DNA of 33,408 nt, taken from Spirogloea muscicola. Taxonomy: Eukaryota; Streptophyta; Zygnematophyceae; Spirogloeales; Spirogloeaceae. Below the pieces are notes generated by a model that worked only from the letters and a program-made list of their open reading frames with translations, did not search any database and was not told the DNA's origin. The stretch covers positions 205,665 through 239,072 of the forward strand of contig WELB01000087.1 in assembly GCA_009602725.1 (NCBI GenBank). The letters are read 5' to 3'. This document shows positions 11,701 through 22,737 of the stretch, one piece after another (position 1 is the stretch's first letter; each line of letters opens with the position of its first letter). The position numbers and the translations under genes were made by a program.

Positions 11701-12800
11701 AGCGTTCAGGTGTGGCTTATGGTTACTGTTCCATACATTGGTGGTGAGGTTGGATGAATTCGAAGCAGCATTGTGGTTGCCAAGCTTGAGGGGCTTCATT
11801 GACAAATTCTTTGGATGTGCCACATGTCGGGCGCATTTCCTGGAAATGGCTGACAGGTGCTTGTTATACTCTCTTACAAGCTTGAAATTTGTGTTCAATG
11901 TGTCAACCTTCTGCTGTGGCTTGTCTAACTTGGGTTCTGGGAGACAGGGAGGAGGCTAAGGCCGTCACATCAAGGCGAGACGCTGTATTATGGGTGTGGT
12001 CTGCTCACAATGAGGTACCTGACCACTCTCCGAGCTCTGTAACAGAGTCACTTGGGTAGCAGATGCTACTCCTGAGAAGCAAAGTACTTGAAGCTTTTCC
12101 CTTTCTTCCTTGCAGATGTAGGATAGGCGCCCATTCTGCATCCTAGACTAGAGTAGATGCTATTGGGCAGCAAGGGGCATTGTTGATTGTCATTATAGTC
12201 GCATATACTTAGTTGTCATCACATTCGCTTATACTTGGCAAGACACCATCTTTCTTGCTCTGTAGGTCAATGAGAGGCTAGCAAAGGAAGAGGCAGAACC
12301 AGATGGAAGTCAAGGAGATCCAGCATTCCCAAAACAACAATGGCCCCCTTTAGAGCTATGCCCTGCTTGTCAGGCTGTGAAGCCAGTTGATGGAGTGCAT
12401 GTGTGGGACAAGGATGCGGTGTATGTGTTCCTTGTAACGTACTATGGCACCACAGCCGCACCCTCGGGTGGAGAGCAACTTGCCAGGAGAGGTCTAAAAG
12501 GCTTGACAACGATTCAAAAACTTGGCCCAAGTAGTGGAGGCATCGCACTAGGAGGTCCAGTGACATTGATTGCAGTCACATTTTGCGGGGCAGCGCTTGC
12601 AGTATATACCCTGAGGCAAGTACGGCGCAGGAAGTGAGTAAGACCGTTCCAAATTGGTGCAATCGTGTCTCACTTAGGTACCAGTCAGCACCTTTTACTT
12701 GTGGGCATGCAATGCAGACAAATGTCTAGTGCCTGTGACTAACAGTGAAGGCCTTCGTTTGCAATGCTATTGCAGGATGCGTAAGCGGTGGAAGCACTAA
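8765..12800 (+). CDS. QSOX: Quiescin-sulfhydryl oxidase (thioredoxin plus Erv/ALR domains), complete, 13 exons
   Basis: QSOX uses FAD and O2 to form disulfides in secretory proteins, releasing H2O2. Exons: 8765-8967, 9191-9215, 9419-9511, 9651-9826, 10252-10339, 10476-10554, 10763-10898, 11076-11226, 11428-11468, 11710-11856, 11948-12014, 12266-12633, 12776-12800; 1599 nt, 532 residues (Arabidopsis is about 530). A signal peptide covers about residues 1-22. The thioredoxin active site WCPAC is at 68-72, with SHYERVAVLFNG just after it. The Erv domain has CGLWLLFHTL from 332, the redox pair CATC at 367-370, the FAD-binding WVWSAHNEVN, and the third pair CPAC at 434-437. A membrane helix at about 501-518 precedes a basic tail ending RKRWKH. 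The start is the first ATG after an in-frame TGA at 8753. Intron 1 is GC-AG. The exon 4 acceptor (9651) and the exon 6/7 junction (10554/10763) are the least certain borders. The last exon was preferred to an in-frame stop at 12635-12637 because the donor GTGAGTAAG is excellent and the resulting basic RKRW tail resembles the plant one. Confidence 0.94.
8968..9190 (+). other. GC-AG intron in QSOX
   Basis: The donor is TG|GCAAGC and the acceptor CTTGCAG|G. The splice splits the Trp codon and places CPAC directly after the exon-1 sequence VEFYASW, exactly as the family requires. No GT donor nearby would keep this frame. Confidence 0.88.
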
Positions 12801-14675
12801 GTGAGTGGGCTTCAGCCATACTGCACAAACAATACAGCACTATCATGCCGACAGTATGACATGCTAATTGATGCAGAAGCATCAGATTGTTATATAATAT
12901 TGGGTGGCAACAAGCTCGGACGCAAAGGCACTTGACAGACAACATCAAATTTGAGCACCTGTCAGGAGTGACGAACTTGAGAGGCCTGTACGGTCTATCT
13001 GGTCTCCTTAAGGTGCATGTTATATTGGTGATACTGAATGGAGCTCAGCACAGTGGTCGTATGTATATAGATGGATGGATGTGAACTTGTAAGTATGGAG
13101 ATATCCGATGAGCCCACAGCAGCATCGCATGCAGCCGCATGAAGCAAGCAGAATCATCTGAATGCCACCTCAGTGCTGCTGTTGTCCATCACGAGCACAA
13201 GGTTTGTAGAGCAAGTCACATGCTCGTGCTTGGGGTGCCTGAGCCCCTAGAGTTCAGGGCAGACAGGCTACCCTGGCCTCTTTCTTGCTAGCACAAGTTG
13301 TCTTGCTCCTTCTGCTTCTCTTCTGGGGCTGGCTACTCACACATGCTGTGCTTCTTCCCACCCTAGGAGAAGCTGTCTTTAAAGAGTAGCATTGGCTGGT
13401 GCTTGCAGCGAGCAGGCCGGCACATGTACCAACAATCCCGTCAGCACAAGCAGTTGCACCACACTTGAGCCTTTTCAATGCAAGAGCACATCTGGCGGAC
13501 AGACTGGCCCAGCCTCAATCGTGTCAGGCTTAACAACGTTCCCGGCTAAGATACAGCCAATGGTCTCCTCGTGGTGGAGCAGGGAGTGCATGGGCACAGT
13601 CCCAAAGATCATGCCAGCGGCCTTGCTGGTGCCACGAGTTGTCGAGTCTGTCAGGAGGGTTAAGCCCAGCCCCTGGTGACGATGGTTTCTATTTAGCTTT
13701 GGGGTGCAATGGTCACCCTTAAGCTGTGCTTTTGCACTGATATCAGTCTCTCTTAGCCTAGGGCTTCGTTTTGTGTAGCGCTAATATTAGCCTGTTTTGC
13801 CTGAACATCGTTCTGGCTCAGCTTGGCCTCCCTTTCGCTTCAAGCGCACCATATACCTTCTCTCGTGGGTGTGCATGCTCCATCTGCTAGAAAGTGAAGG
13901 TGCCTTGTCTTCGTTGCACATCTGCATTTCGGCTGCTACTTCTGGGGTCGTTGTGGTGTCACATGGCCGGCTGAAAGCTAGTCTGACTTGCAGCTGCTGA
14001 CAAGGGGTTGTTAAGCACCCACTCGTATTGGGCCACTTGCGTGAATGTGTGATGTCGCGCTTGTCGGCCCCCTTGGGACCTTGTACATTCATCAAGATCT
14101 TGTCATCTGTACATTCTCGTTTTTGCAGGCCTTTCACAGCCATTTGCCCCATTTCGAATAGAGTGTGTATTGTGTGATGGAGGGCCTGAGTGGCCAAGTA
14201 CGACGGGCAAGCACATCGACAGATGTACATCACCTGCATGATTTCGGAAAGAGCTGTCATCTCGTCGGCTGTACCGCTTCCCAGTTGCGCCAGCCGAAGT
14301 GGCTGCCCGCGTGGGCCACCAGGAGCCGCCGCGCACGGCCCCCGCCCGCGTCGCGCCGCAGCGGCGGCATTGCCGGGCGGGCGCGCCTGGCCCGCGATGC
14401 GCGGCGGCGCCGGTCAGCGCACTGCGCCCGGCCGAGCGTCGTCGCGCCGCCGTGTCTGCTGAGTGTCATTGCGCCGGCAGCTATGGACGAAGGTGCGCCT
14501 GCGGCTGCTCTCCTCGCGATCCCGTTGAGGATCACTGCATCCAGTCTAGCTGCTGCGCCCGTAGACCTTCCTGTCTGTCCGCTGCTGCCACGGACTCTTC
14601 CCATGAGGCGGCTATCACGTATCAGGCGTTTGCAGATGCCTCTGAATGACTCGATGACCAGGATCATGGAGTCAT
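12801..14675. other. Intergenic between QSOX and sideroflexin
   Basis: It contains the QSOX 3' UTR, then unassigned sequence. A start-less minus-strand open frame of about 90 codons (13475-13744) is described in the findings. A copy of the recurrent CTGCTGAC...GAGCACCCACT fragment lies at about 13985-14050. A GC-rich stretch from about 14290 is the probable sideroflexin promoter or leader. Confidence 0.55.
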
Positions 14676-16683
14676 ATGGCGGATCAAAGTGCGCTGAGCT
14701 GCTGAGCTGAGCTGCTGCTGAGCTGCTGCGAGGCCCGCAGGGACGTACCTGGCGCGGATGCAGCGCATCGCCAGCATGATGGACATCCGCACGGCCTTCA
14801 TCTCCGACAGCCAGCTGCAGGGCGCGCTGGAGCTGCTGCGGAAGCACGGGGAGCAGCGCTTCCCAGACGAGCAGGTGGCCAGGGCCCGCAGAATCAAGGA
14901 CGCCGTCATCCATCCAGGTGCCAGACTGCCACCCAGCGCCTCAACGTATCAGACTGCCTCCCACTATGAAAGTTGGCTCCTTGAATCGCTTCATCGACCA
15001 ATCCCTGCAACTCTCGCGGCCTGTCAGCAAATTGCATGTGCACGTCGACTGCTTGTCAGTAGCAGATTTGGTCATTCGTCAGCGAAACAACCAAGACAGA
15101 CACATCAAAGGACGCCACTCTACATTGATAAGCACCTCAGAAGTTTCACTTGGAGCGGGTTTTGAACAGCAAGCTGACCAAGAAGCTCCTGTGCAGCAGA
15201 TACGGGGCATAAGATATTGCTGCCACTGCGGCTCTCCTTCATAGTCCCATGCAACCTAGTGCTGGACACGCTGATGCTGTCCGCTCGAGGTACTTGGCAA
15301 ATTGTAGCTGCACAGTGGCTCAATCAGGTTATGCAATGCAGCTCCCATGGCACATCATTTGACACCAATACCAAGTGCATTTGCCCTGCCTAAATCTTGA
15401 AGAAGCTTTGCATACTTCGGATGGCCTCTCTGATTGTCTTGCTCTGTAGAACAGATATTTTTGACATGTACGCCCTGCAGCGTGAATCCACAGCTTTGGC
15501 CTACTCATCACAGTGACTTGTCCAAATCCAAATCCCTGAAGTCTCACTGTGTGATATCACAGACCTACAATTCACTTCACTACTATGCAAACAGAAATGC
15601 GAGCAATCAGGAAGCTACGAGCAAGATCGTGGAAGCCTATATTGGTGCCACAGGAAGCTCGGTTGGGGCTGCACTTGGACTTAATTCGCTGCTTGACCGC
15701 TTACCTCCATCAACGAGATGGTATACATCAAGTATTTGTCACAGAGACTGCACCTGTGTTGGCAGCATTGCTCATCTTGGCAGTGCAGGACCCAGTATGG
15801 TGCCAAAGTCTGCGCAACACTCCACGCAAGATTATCTAGCATGATAGTCACTGTTTGCTCTGTCCAGGGCACCCTTGGCAAGGAGGATGATCCCCTTCTG
15901 TGCTGTCGCAGCAGCTGACGTCTTGAACCTGGGTATTACAAGAAGGGTTGAATTCCTGGAAGGAATCAAGGTCTACGACAGGCATGGAAACGAAGTGGGA
16001 AGAAGCAAGGTCGCCGGAGCTTCTGCTGTCGGCGCCTGCATTGGCGGCAGGATTGCTGCAGCTGCACCAATCCTCGTCATCCCGCCTCTTATTATGCACA
16101 GGTTACATGACCTTTTACACACTGATCTGCATGTACTAGGTCAAGTGGTCAATCAACCTCTTTATGAAAATTGTTGACGTGTCTTTGCTTGTTGTACCAC
16201 CTTTCCTCGTCTTCCTGGAAACTTGTAATTTTGCAAGTGAGAAGTAGGCTACCTAACGCTGCTGTTCCTTAGAGCCATAGATGTAAACCTTCCTTGCATA
16301 TACCTTGGACTGTGTCCCGCCTTGGAGCTCATTCTTGGAATTGAGTGGAGGCAGGCTAGAAGCAATCCCATTGTTTGTTCAGAGGCCTTGGCTGAGGACG
16401 TCTGCGCTCATGGCCATGATTGGCCTCTCCATTCAGGTGTGTCTTGCTTCTTTGCTGGATTTGCCAGCTCTTGACTGGGTGATGGGTACACTGGTGGTGC
16501 AAAGCCACTTGTCGCAGCCAGCCCTGACATTGCAAGTTGTTGCAGGTGTGTGTGCCAGTCTGCTTTGGCATCTTCAAGCAGCAGGCCACCATCAAAAGCG
16601 AGCATTTAGAGGAGGAATTTCACGACAAACTGAACAGCCGCGGACAAAAGCTGGAATACCTCTACTACAACAAGGGTATATGA
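14676..16683 (+). CDS. SFXN: Sideroflexin, mitochondrial inner-membrane carrier; first exon tentative
   Basis: Sideroflexins are mitochondrial inner-membrane transporters; animal SFXN1 carries serine for one-carbon metabolism, but the substrate here is unknown. Exons: 14676-14688 (tentative), 14741-14917, 15197-15327, 15563-15720, 15868-16101, 16355-16436, 16546-16683. Firm family matches, in order: TYLARMQRIASMMDIRT, then VIHPADTGHK across a splice, AAQWLNQTYNSLHYYANRN, GATGSSVGAALGLNSLL, ARRMIPFCAVAAADVLN, VYDRHGNEVGRSK, APILVIPPLIMH, and the C-terminal YLYYNKGI before TGA. With the tentative start the protein is 310 residues, about 12 short of human SFXN1. Exon 1 would be only 13 nt (MADQ plus one base) with a 52-nt intron and weak donor A|GTGCGC. 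It does give DQRTYLAR where the family has DQSTFIGR. The real start could be farther upstream in the GC-rich stretch 14290-14675. Confidence 0.92.
14695..14732. repeat. Short GAGCTGCTG tandem repeats
   Basis: Repeating GAGCT/GCTG units directly precede the first secure sideroflexin exon. They would lie inside the small proposed first intron and make its borders hard to trust. Confidence 0.7.
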
Positions 16684-17569
16684 GTGTGCTGCAGATTGAA
16701 GATGTGCATGAAGTTGATCATCTTACTTGCTACTCTTCCATAGCAGGCGTTGCCGCTGCTGGTTGGCTACTGGTACATGTTGTACACATTGTACACATCG
16801 ACGTCACATGGCCTTGTGAATTCATATCATGTACGCCAGTCTGGGTATGCCACAAAGTCATGTCGACCTCCCTGTTGAAACCTTGATTTCGCCTGTCATA
16901 TCTGTATCTGGGGGCGATGTACAACTTTGGGGTTGCCTGCATCAGTCGTCGTTGGAATGCCACGGATAAAACAGGCCTCACAGCCTGGCGAAATCTGCAG
17001 CTTGATGCTCTCTGAGAAACTTTGGAACTGTGTCAACTGGGGTTGTACATTCGTTTATCGAGGGCGAGGGCTGTGAAGGGCCATGCCTGGAAAGTGGCTC
17101 TCCCAATGGGGCAAGGGCTGTGCGAAGCCAACAAGGTTCGAAGGGGCCAAACTGCGAAGAGGCCAAAAGCGCTTTCTCGGAACTGGGGAGGATGAACGAC
17201 TGGAAAGACTGACAAGGTATTTGTAGGCAACATTGGAGCCGCAGGGGGCTATGGCTGTGAGACCAGTTACGGGAGACGAAGATCCTCAGAAGGGGCGAGC
17301 ATGCGAGAGGAAGTTGAGGGCTGGCTAGGACCAGACACCGAGGCCCGGAGGAGTGGGACGAGACGTGGAGTGGAGGGTGGAAGCCATGTCGTTGGGCCGC
17401 CCAGCCAGACGAGGGGGCATGGGCCGGTGGGCCCAAGCGCACGTGGCGAGCAAAAGAAGAAAGTGCTCGCCCATTGAGAATAGGGGCTGGAACAACCAGC
17501 CCGAAAAAGAATGAACAGAGTACGAGAAGGGGGCCAGGGGAAGCGCTAAGTAACAGAAACAAAGCTGCT

Positions 17570-17700
17570 ACGAGACACTCAGTAACCCCTGCTAAGCAGC
17601 CGCAGATCAGAGATGCTGGGCTCCGGGAAGTGGGTCCCCTGAGCCAGAGCCAGAGGCAGCAGCGAGAGAGCAAAAGGCGCTCCTGCGGGAAAAGGTATCC
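17570..17700 (-). repeat. Dispersed repeat A, 3' half, reverse copy
   Basis: The reverse complement closely matches 31380-31475 over about 95 bases, including CTGCTGCCTCTGGCTCTGG and CGGCTGCTTAGCAGGGGTTA. It also keeps the open reading RLLSRGY/GCLAGVTE region in part. It is a fragment of the family whose fullest copy here is 31190-31490. Confidence 0.75.
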
Positions 17701-17827
17701 CTCCGGGATACTGTACGCGCGCGCCAACTGCGCCACGTGCGTCGGGGCGGCCCGACGCCGGCATCGGGCGCCAGACGCGGTCACCTGACAGAGCAAGCGG
17801 CCACAGCAGAGCCCTGCCCGACCTAGG

Positions 17828-17850
17828 CCGCCGCCGCCGCCGCCGCCGCC
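17828..17850. repeat. (GCC)n run abutting the tetraspanin start codon
   Basis: A pure CCG/GCC run of about 23 bases ends exactly at the tetraspanin ATG, giving a start context GCCGCCATGG that matches the eukaryotic consensus. It lies in the 5' UTR. Confidence 0.85.
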
Positions 17851-20644
17851 ATGGCGGACTACGGGTGCAGCAACTTCTTGGTCCAGTGGATGAACTTCCT
17901 CACCATGGTCCGCGCCGCTCCCGACCGGCCTCGCCCCCGCACGGCCGAGATCCGGACGGGTGACGCCCGCCCGGTGCCGCCGCTGACGGGCTTGGCCTCG
18001 CCCGCTGGCCATGCGCAGATCCTGTCGCTGCCCATCATCGGGCTGGGCATCTGGCTGTACACCCGGCAGGCCAGCGACTGCGAGGCCTTCCTGCAGACGC
18101 CCGTCATCGTCATCGGCGCCTTCATCTTCGTCATGTCAGCCCCTGCTCTACCAACCACATCCGGCTCTCCCCGTCTGTAAACCGTAAAGTGTCTCGCTGC
18201 ACAGGCCTTTGTGCCACCTGGGAGAGCAGAGGCCGCCATGGGGCCCAACGTGCCGAATTGACTGGTGGACGCGCTTTTGGAGGCTTATCGTGGTCTATTT
18301 GGATCATGCATTCTGATGCACTCTGCTTGCTTGACAGCTCCCTGGTTGGTTATGTGGGCGCCCGCAACAACTGGACCGTCCTTCTCTGGCTGGTAACGCT
18401 CCTTACCACCTCGTCGCCATGGCCTTGACGTCCCCGTCGTGTCCCATTCTCTTGCTACTCAGTCGAACGAAGCAAACCACCTCTGTGTCCTAACTCGACC
18501 AAGCGGTGTGTTGCACAAGCAAACCTGTATTTGCGTCTCTGCAGCTACCCTTAAGTGCAGCCTCATTGGCCATTGGCACCAGATGTGTTTGCAATGTGAA
18601 TCTGAGAACCTGAGAATCGTCCCTCTTCCTGCAGTACTTGGTCGTGATGTTCGTGCTGATCTTGGCTCTTCTCGGCTTCACTATTTTCGCGTAAGACCAG
18701 CAAGCTGTCCTAAAGTCTTGAACATCATGCAATGAAACTAAGGCCATGCAACTTCGGCTTGTCAGATATGTTGCACGTTTGCAGAGGATGTTGCAGAGCT
18801 TGTTCACTGTCCTCACAGGGGTATCCCACCTTCGTTCTCTCAAATAAATCCTCTGCATTTCATGGTTTCAGATTTATCGTCACGAATGGGTCAGCAGGCA
18901 AGACTGTTAGCGGCCAAGGGTATGCTTGTTCCTCCTGCTACCTCATCTTGATTAGCAAGCTTGTAAGGATATCTTTGGAGCAAAGCCTGGCGGGGCCAGA
19001 ACACATTCCTCAAGTAACGAACATGGTCACAGCAAGCTCTAGTGTTAGCTACTCTATTTGCAATCACCACATGCATCCCCATTTCAGCTGCATATGTGAA
19101 AACAAGCTGGACTTCATGCACAGATAAAATGTTTGTGTACCTGAGCCCGTCTGTGGTGACATAAGACACATTTTTGTGTGCAGGACAAAAGAGTACCACT
19201 TGGGAGACTACTCCACATGGCTTCGGAAGCGGGTCAGCTGCAATACACCTGTGACCCCTGCTCAGCGAGGATGGCCCTGAGCAATGAGCTATTGCAGCTC
19301 CTGCCTTCTTTCATAAAGTGCATCAGAGGCACCAGAAGCAGGCTGCACAGAGCATGAAAACCGGCCACTTCAGCATCTCTGGTTCTCTCGTCTGCAGATC
19401 AATGATACAAGCAACTGGAAGCACATTCGGAGCTGCATGATTGACTCCGGTTATTGTGATCATTTGGCGAAAGACTATCCTGTATGTTATAAGAATGCTA
19501 TTGATGGGCTTTCATTTGCATGTTATCTGACTTGTCGTAGGAGCACAAAACTTTGAGGTACTTGGTCTAGAGAGACTTGGACTTATTGTACCCCTGGCAG
19601 CCCAAAACCCTTCCTACTCTTGCGCCTCTGCGGGGCTAATGTCCTTACTGATACTTGTGATTTCTTGACAACTTGGGCCTGGGCACTGACATGTCGTTAC
19701 TGCTGCTGACTGTCCATGACAGACATTGGCACAGTATGAGGCTGCAAAGTTGAGTCCAACAGAAGTTGGTTGCTGCCGACCCCCTGCAGAGTGCGCTCTC
19801 TAAGTTCTCCTAGGCATGCGCTACACTTGCAGGGGCACATTATGAGTGCTTAGCATTCTTATCATCTCCTCTCTTCCACTGTAAAGAGCTCTTCAAGGAG
19901 TGCAAGTAGCTGCTTGCGATTGTACAATGAGGCCAGGCTTTATGGTCAAATCTATCTCATCACAAGCTGCCAAGCATGACAGGTGTGGTTTTGCCGCCGT
20001 GAATGCAACATACTACGAAATTACAACGACAACAAGCACTAACCTAGACTGCACTCGCTACTCCAACAATGCCACACTTGAGTGCTTTGACTGTGATTCT
20101 TGCAAGTATGATATCTGCAACATTCTTATACTGTCAGAGACGTCTCTTCTTGTTGCATGCCATCTTGCAAGCTTGTTCGCACTTTGGAGTTGGGTTGGTT
20201 GCTGTATATGTGTAAATGGGTCTCTCTGTCAGAAACAAGTTGTGACAGGTCGATGTAAGTAAAGCAGCCTGTTTGACATCTTCCTATGATTGTGTTGGCA
20301 CGTCAGGGCTGGAGTAGCAAACTACTTGAACAAGGAATGGCGAATCGTGGCGATCGTCAACCTGTGTATCTTGGTAGTGCTGGTGAGTGTATGCGGCAGG
20401 GCGTTGCGGGCAATGAATGTCAAAGCAGAGTGGCAGATCCACAACTCAAAATTCTGCCTGCTTACGAGTGACACTGGTGTGGTAATTCAAACTATCCTAT
20501 ATGCTGGCAATGACCTCACAATGTGTGCATTGCTGGTGGCAGATAATGTTGTACATGTTGGCCTGCTGTGCCCGAAGAAACTCCAACATCAACGACCTTT
20601 CGGAATTCCAGCGTCTTGAGCAGAATGGCTGGAAGTACAATTAG
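17851..20644 (+). CDS. Tetraspanin, plant type, complete, 11 exons
   Basis: Tetraspanins are four-pass membrane proteins that organise membrane microdomains. Exons: 17851-17907, 18019-18134, 18338-18392, 18635-18690, 18872-18919, 19184-19232, 19398-19481, 19723-19790, 19983-20105, 20307-20382, 20543-20644; 834 nt, 277 residues, normal for plant TETs. Four hydrophobic segments lie at about 12-33, 47-66, 72-97 and 232-252. The large extracellular loop holds the plant hallmark GCCRPP (171-176) and further cysteines at SCMIDSGYC, AEC, NLDC, LEC, FDC and DSC, enough for the usual disulfides. The loop also has N-glycosylation-type sites such as NAT. The C-terminus is NGWKYN. Intron 1 (17908-18018) is 111 nt, in frame and free of stops. 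It is treated as an intron because the family runs straight from NFLT into LSxPIxGxGIW, but its donor GTCCGC is weak. Confidence 0.95.
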
Positions 20645-22737
20645 CGTGGGAGGCTATAAAGCCTAATGGTGTTGGCACCAAAGTGTATATCACTGACACT
20701 ATGTGTGTGACCTCTTGAGTGCGCCTGTAGCTGGCCATGTACAGAATGACGACCTGCAATTATAGATAGCTGTATTCTGCTTGTCATGGCAGAATGTCCT
20801 TGAGAAATTTGGGGATGACAAAGATGGCATGAAGCAGCGCAGGGCTCATGACCAGAGCGCAAGTTTCTCAGCAGCAACATCAGCTGCCTGAGCCAGTGTG
20901 TCCTGACTGCAGCTCATCACGTATCCAGGGTCTTGGTGAGATGGCAAAGCATGGGGGCACATGGGGTCAGCGCAGCCAGGGGGGACTGAGGGGAACACCA
21001 GTGGTGGTTCAAACGGGTTGTGGGTTGGCTTCCAGCCCACGATGATGTTGCAGGTCAGCTCATATTGCTGATGAAAAACACATCAGTGGCAGACTATTGT
21101 ATGTGATGGAGTTTAAGAAACCCTGTGAATGAGGTAGCACCGTAAAGGGGTCATTCACAAGAGCAACACCGAAGAAATAAAAGCCCATGTTGCTACTCGA
21201 CAACAAGCAGCTGTGGACCTGCGACGCGGAGACTAATCTCTCTGGCCTTCAGCTGCACTAGGAAATATTGAGCACCCAGTGGCCACTTGAGTCGCTGTTT
21301 GCTTTGGCGCTTATCTGGCCGCTTTGAATTTTCATACATCCTTGTTCTGGGCTTGCCAGTCACAGCCATCGCCCTCTACTGAAAGGGTCTCTTTCTTACT
21401 GAAGGGACTACCTTTTTGTAGCAGGGAGATCATTCAAACTGAAAGTCATGATGACCACTCGCTGACTACATCTCGGAGAACATCTGGCAGTATAAAAGGC
21501 ACAACGTGGCTTAGATTCGTATGGCAGGTGCAAGCGTGTGATCAAGATGTGGATTTCAATGTAACTATCATAGTACATGATGTAAGGCGAAGGCTAGACT
21601 GGATGACTGAGTATAGGCACTGCAGGCACGCGTGCATTACTGAGCATGTGTGAGGTTGGCCGGAGCAGTCTTTAAGAACAAGAGGTCTCGGGCTCCTCCT
21701 TGAGCCACTTTCGTGAGAGCCATTGCCAGTGAGGTCGTGGAGGTGGGAATAAGGTCGGACAAGACGTGGAGAGTTGAGAAAGGGAATGCCCCGACTTGTG
21801 AGAGGGTAGCAGGGACCTCCAAGCGATCCACTCTTCTCCGGGCTAGGCTGTTCTTGTCGTTTTTGGACAGTGTATTGGCTTGGTGCAGCCTCCATCTCCA
21901 TTCATGCGCACCGCGAGCCTTCCCCAGTTTCCACAGCCATCGTTCCTCCTGGAAGAGCTTATTCCAGCTGCAAGTTACTCCGGCTGCTGACTCAGAGCTA
22001 CTAAGCTCCTGTTCGCTGTTCCGCTGTAGTCACTGCATAGCTGTAGCGCCAGTCGGCCCCTTTGGACGGTGTCGGTCCTTATTATTATTTCAAGGGGGGA
22101 CAAGCAGCCCCGGCGGGCAGTTGGCATCAGGGCGCCATGGCAGCAGGGGGCCAGGTGCTCGGGCTGTGGAGCGGAGCGACAGTGGGGGAGCAGGTCACGT
22201 CCACCGCCCTTGCGTCGCGGTCGTCGCGGAAGCGGCCAACGGCTGGCCGGCGCGCGGGGGGGGAAGCCGAGGGCCGGATATTCGCGACCGGGGGCGGTGG
22301 TGCCTCGCTTCTGCAGTATGCGTGCCGGCTCCGCTTGGCTTTCCCTTCCAGTCCGTGCTCACCACGCGCAGCCCCTCCCTTTCGCTGTCATCAATTCCTT
22401 CCAGGACCTTGACCCAATCCTCTGGGGCTAGCCTTTTACTGCACCTTCGCTTTTTGGCCCCTTCGAATTTTTGTCATTTCTTTCGGGCTGGCTCTTCACA
22501 GCCGTTGCCCCCATTGGGAGTGCCACTTCCTCTTTCACAGACGTCACCCCTATCCTCAATGGGCGAGCACTTTCGACGCAAATGTTCACGTCCTACGGGT
22601 TGTCAACTGTTCCTTTAGGTCTTGTCCAATCTTCTCGGGCTGGAATCTCAACAGTCCTCGCCCCCAGCACAGGCGCGTATGTCTCATTGCCATCACCTTG
22701 CTGTGGAGATGCTCCCTCTTCCTTTTGGACCTCAGAC

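Larger units (their letters stand above)
16684..17850. other. Intergenic between sideroflexin and tetraspanin, with repeat copies on the minus strand
   Basis: After the sideroflexin 3' UTR the right part (about 17100-17800) is made of the same dispersed repeat material as 22500-23400 and 31000-32300, in reverse orientation. The 344-codon minus open frame over it is not accepted as a gene. Confidence 0.6.

Noticed and set aside
12635-12637. In-frame TGA as the QSOX stop codon
   Set aside because: It lies inside an excellent donor (GTGAGTAAG), and a 25-base exon at 12776-12800 gives the plant-like basic tail ending RKRWKH.
14257-14913. 218-codon minus-strand open frame
   Set aside because: It is antisense to the first secure sideroflexin exon and its GC-rich leader; the plus-strand reading has clear homology.
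16978-18012. 344-codon minus-strand open frame
   Set aside because: It crosses repeat A and B copies and the tetraspanin first exons in antisense. Its composition follows the GC and repeat content, not a protein family.
21713-22618. 301-codon plus-strand open frame
   Set aside because: It is built from dispersed repeat fragments rich in Ser, Pro and Leu, with no motif and no splice-consistent neighbours.
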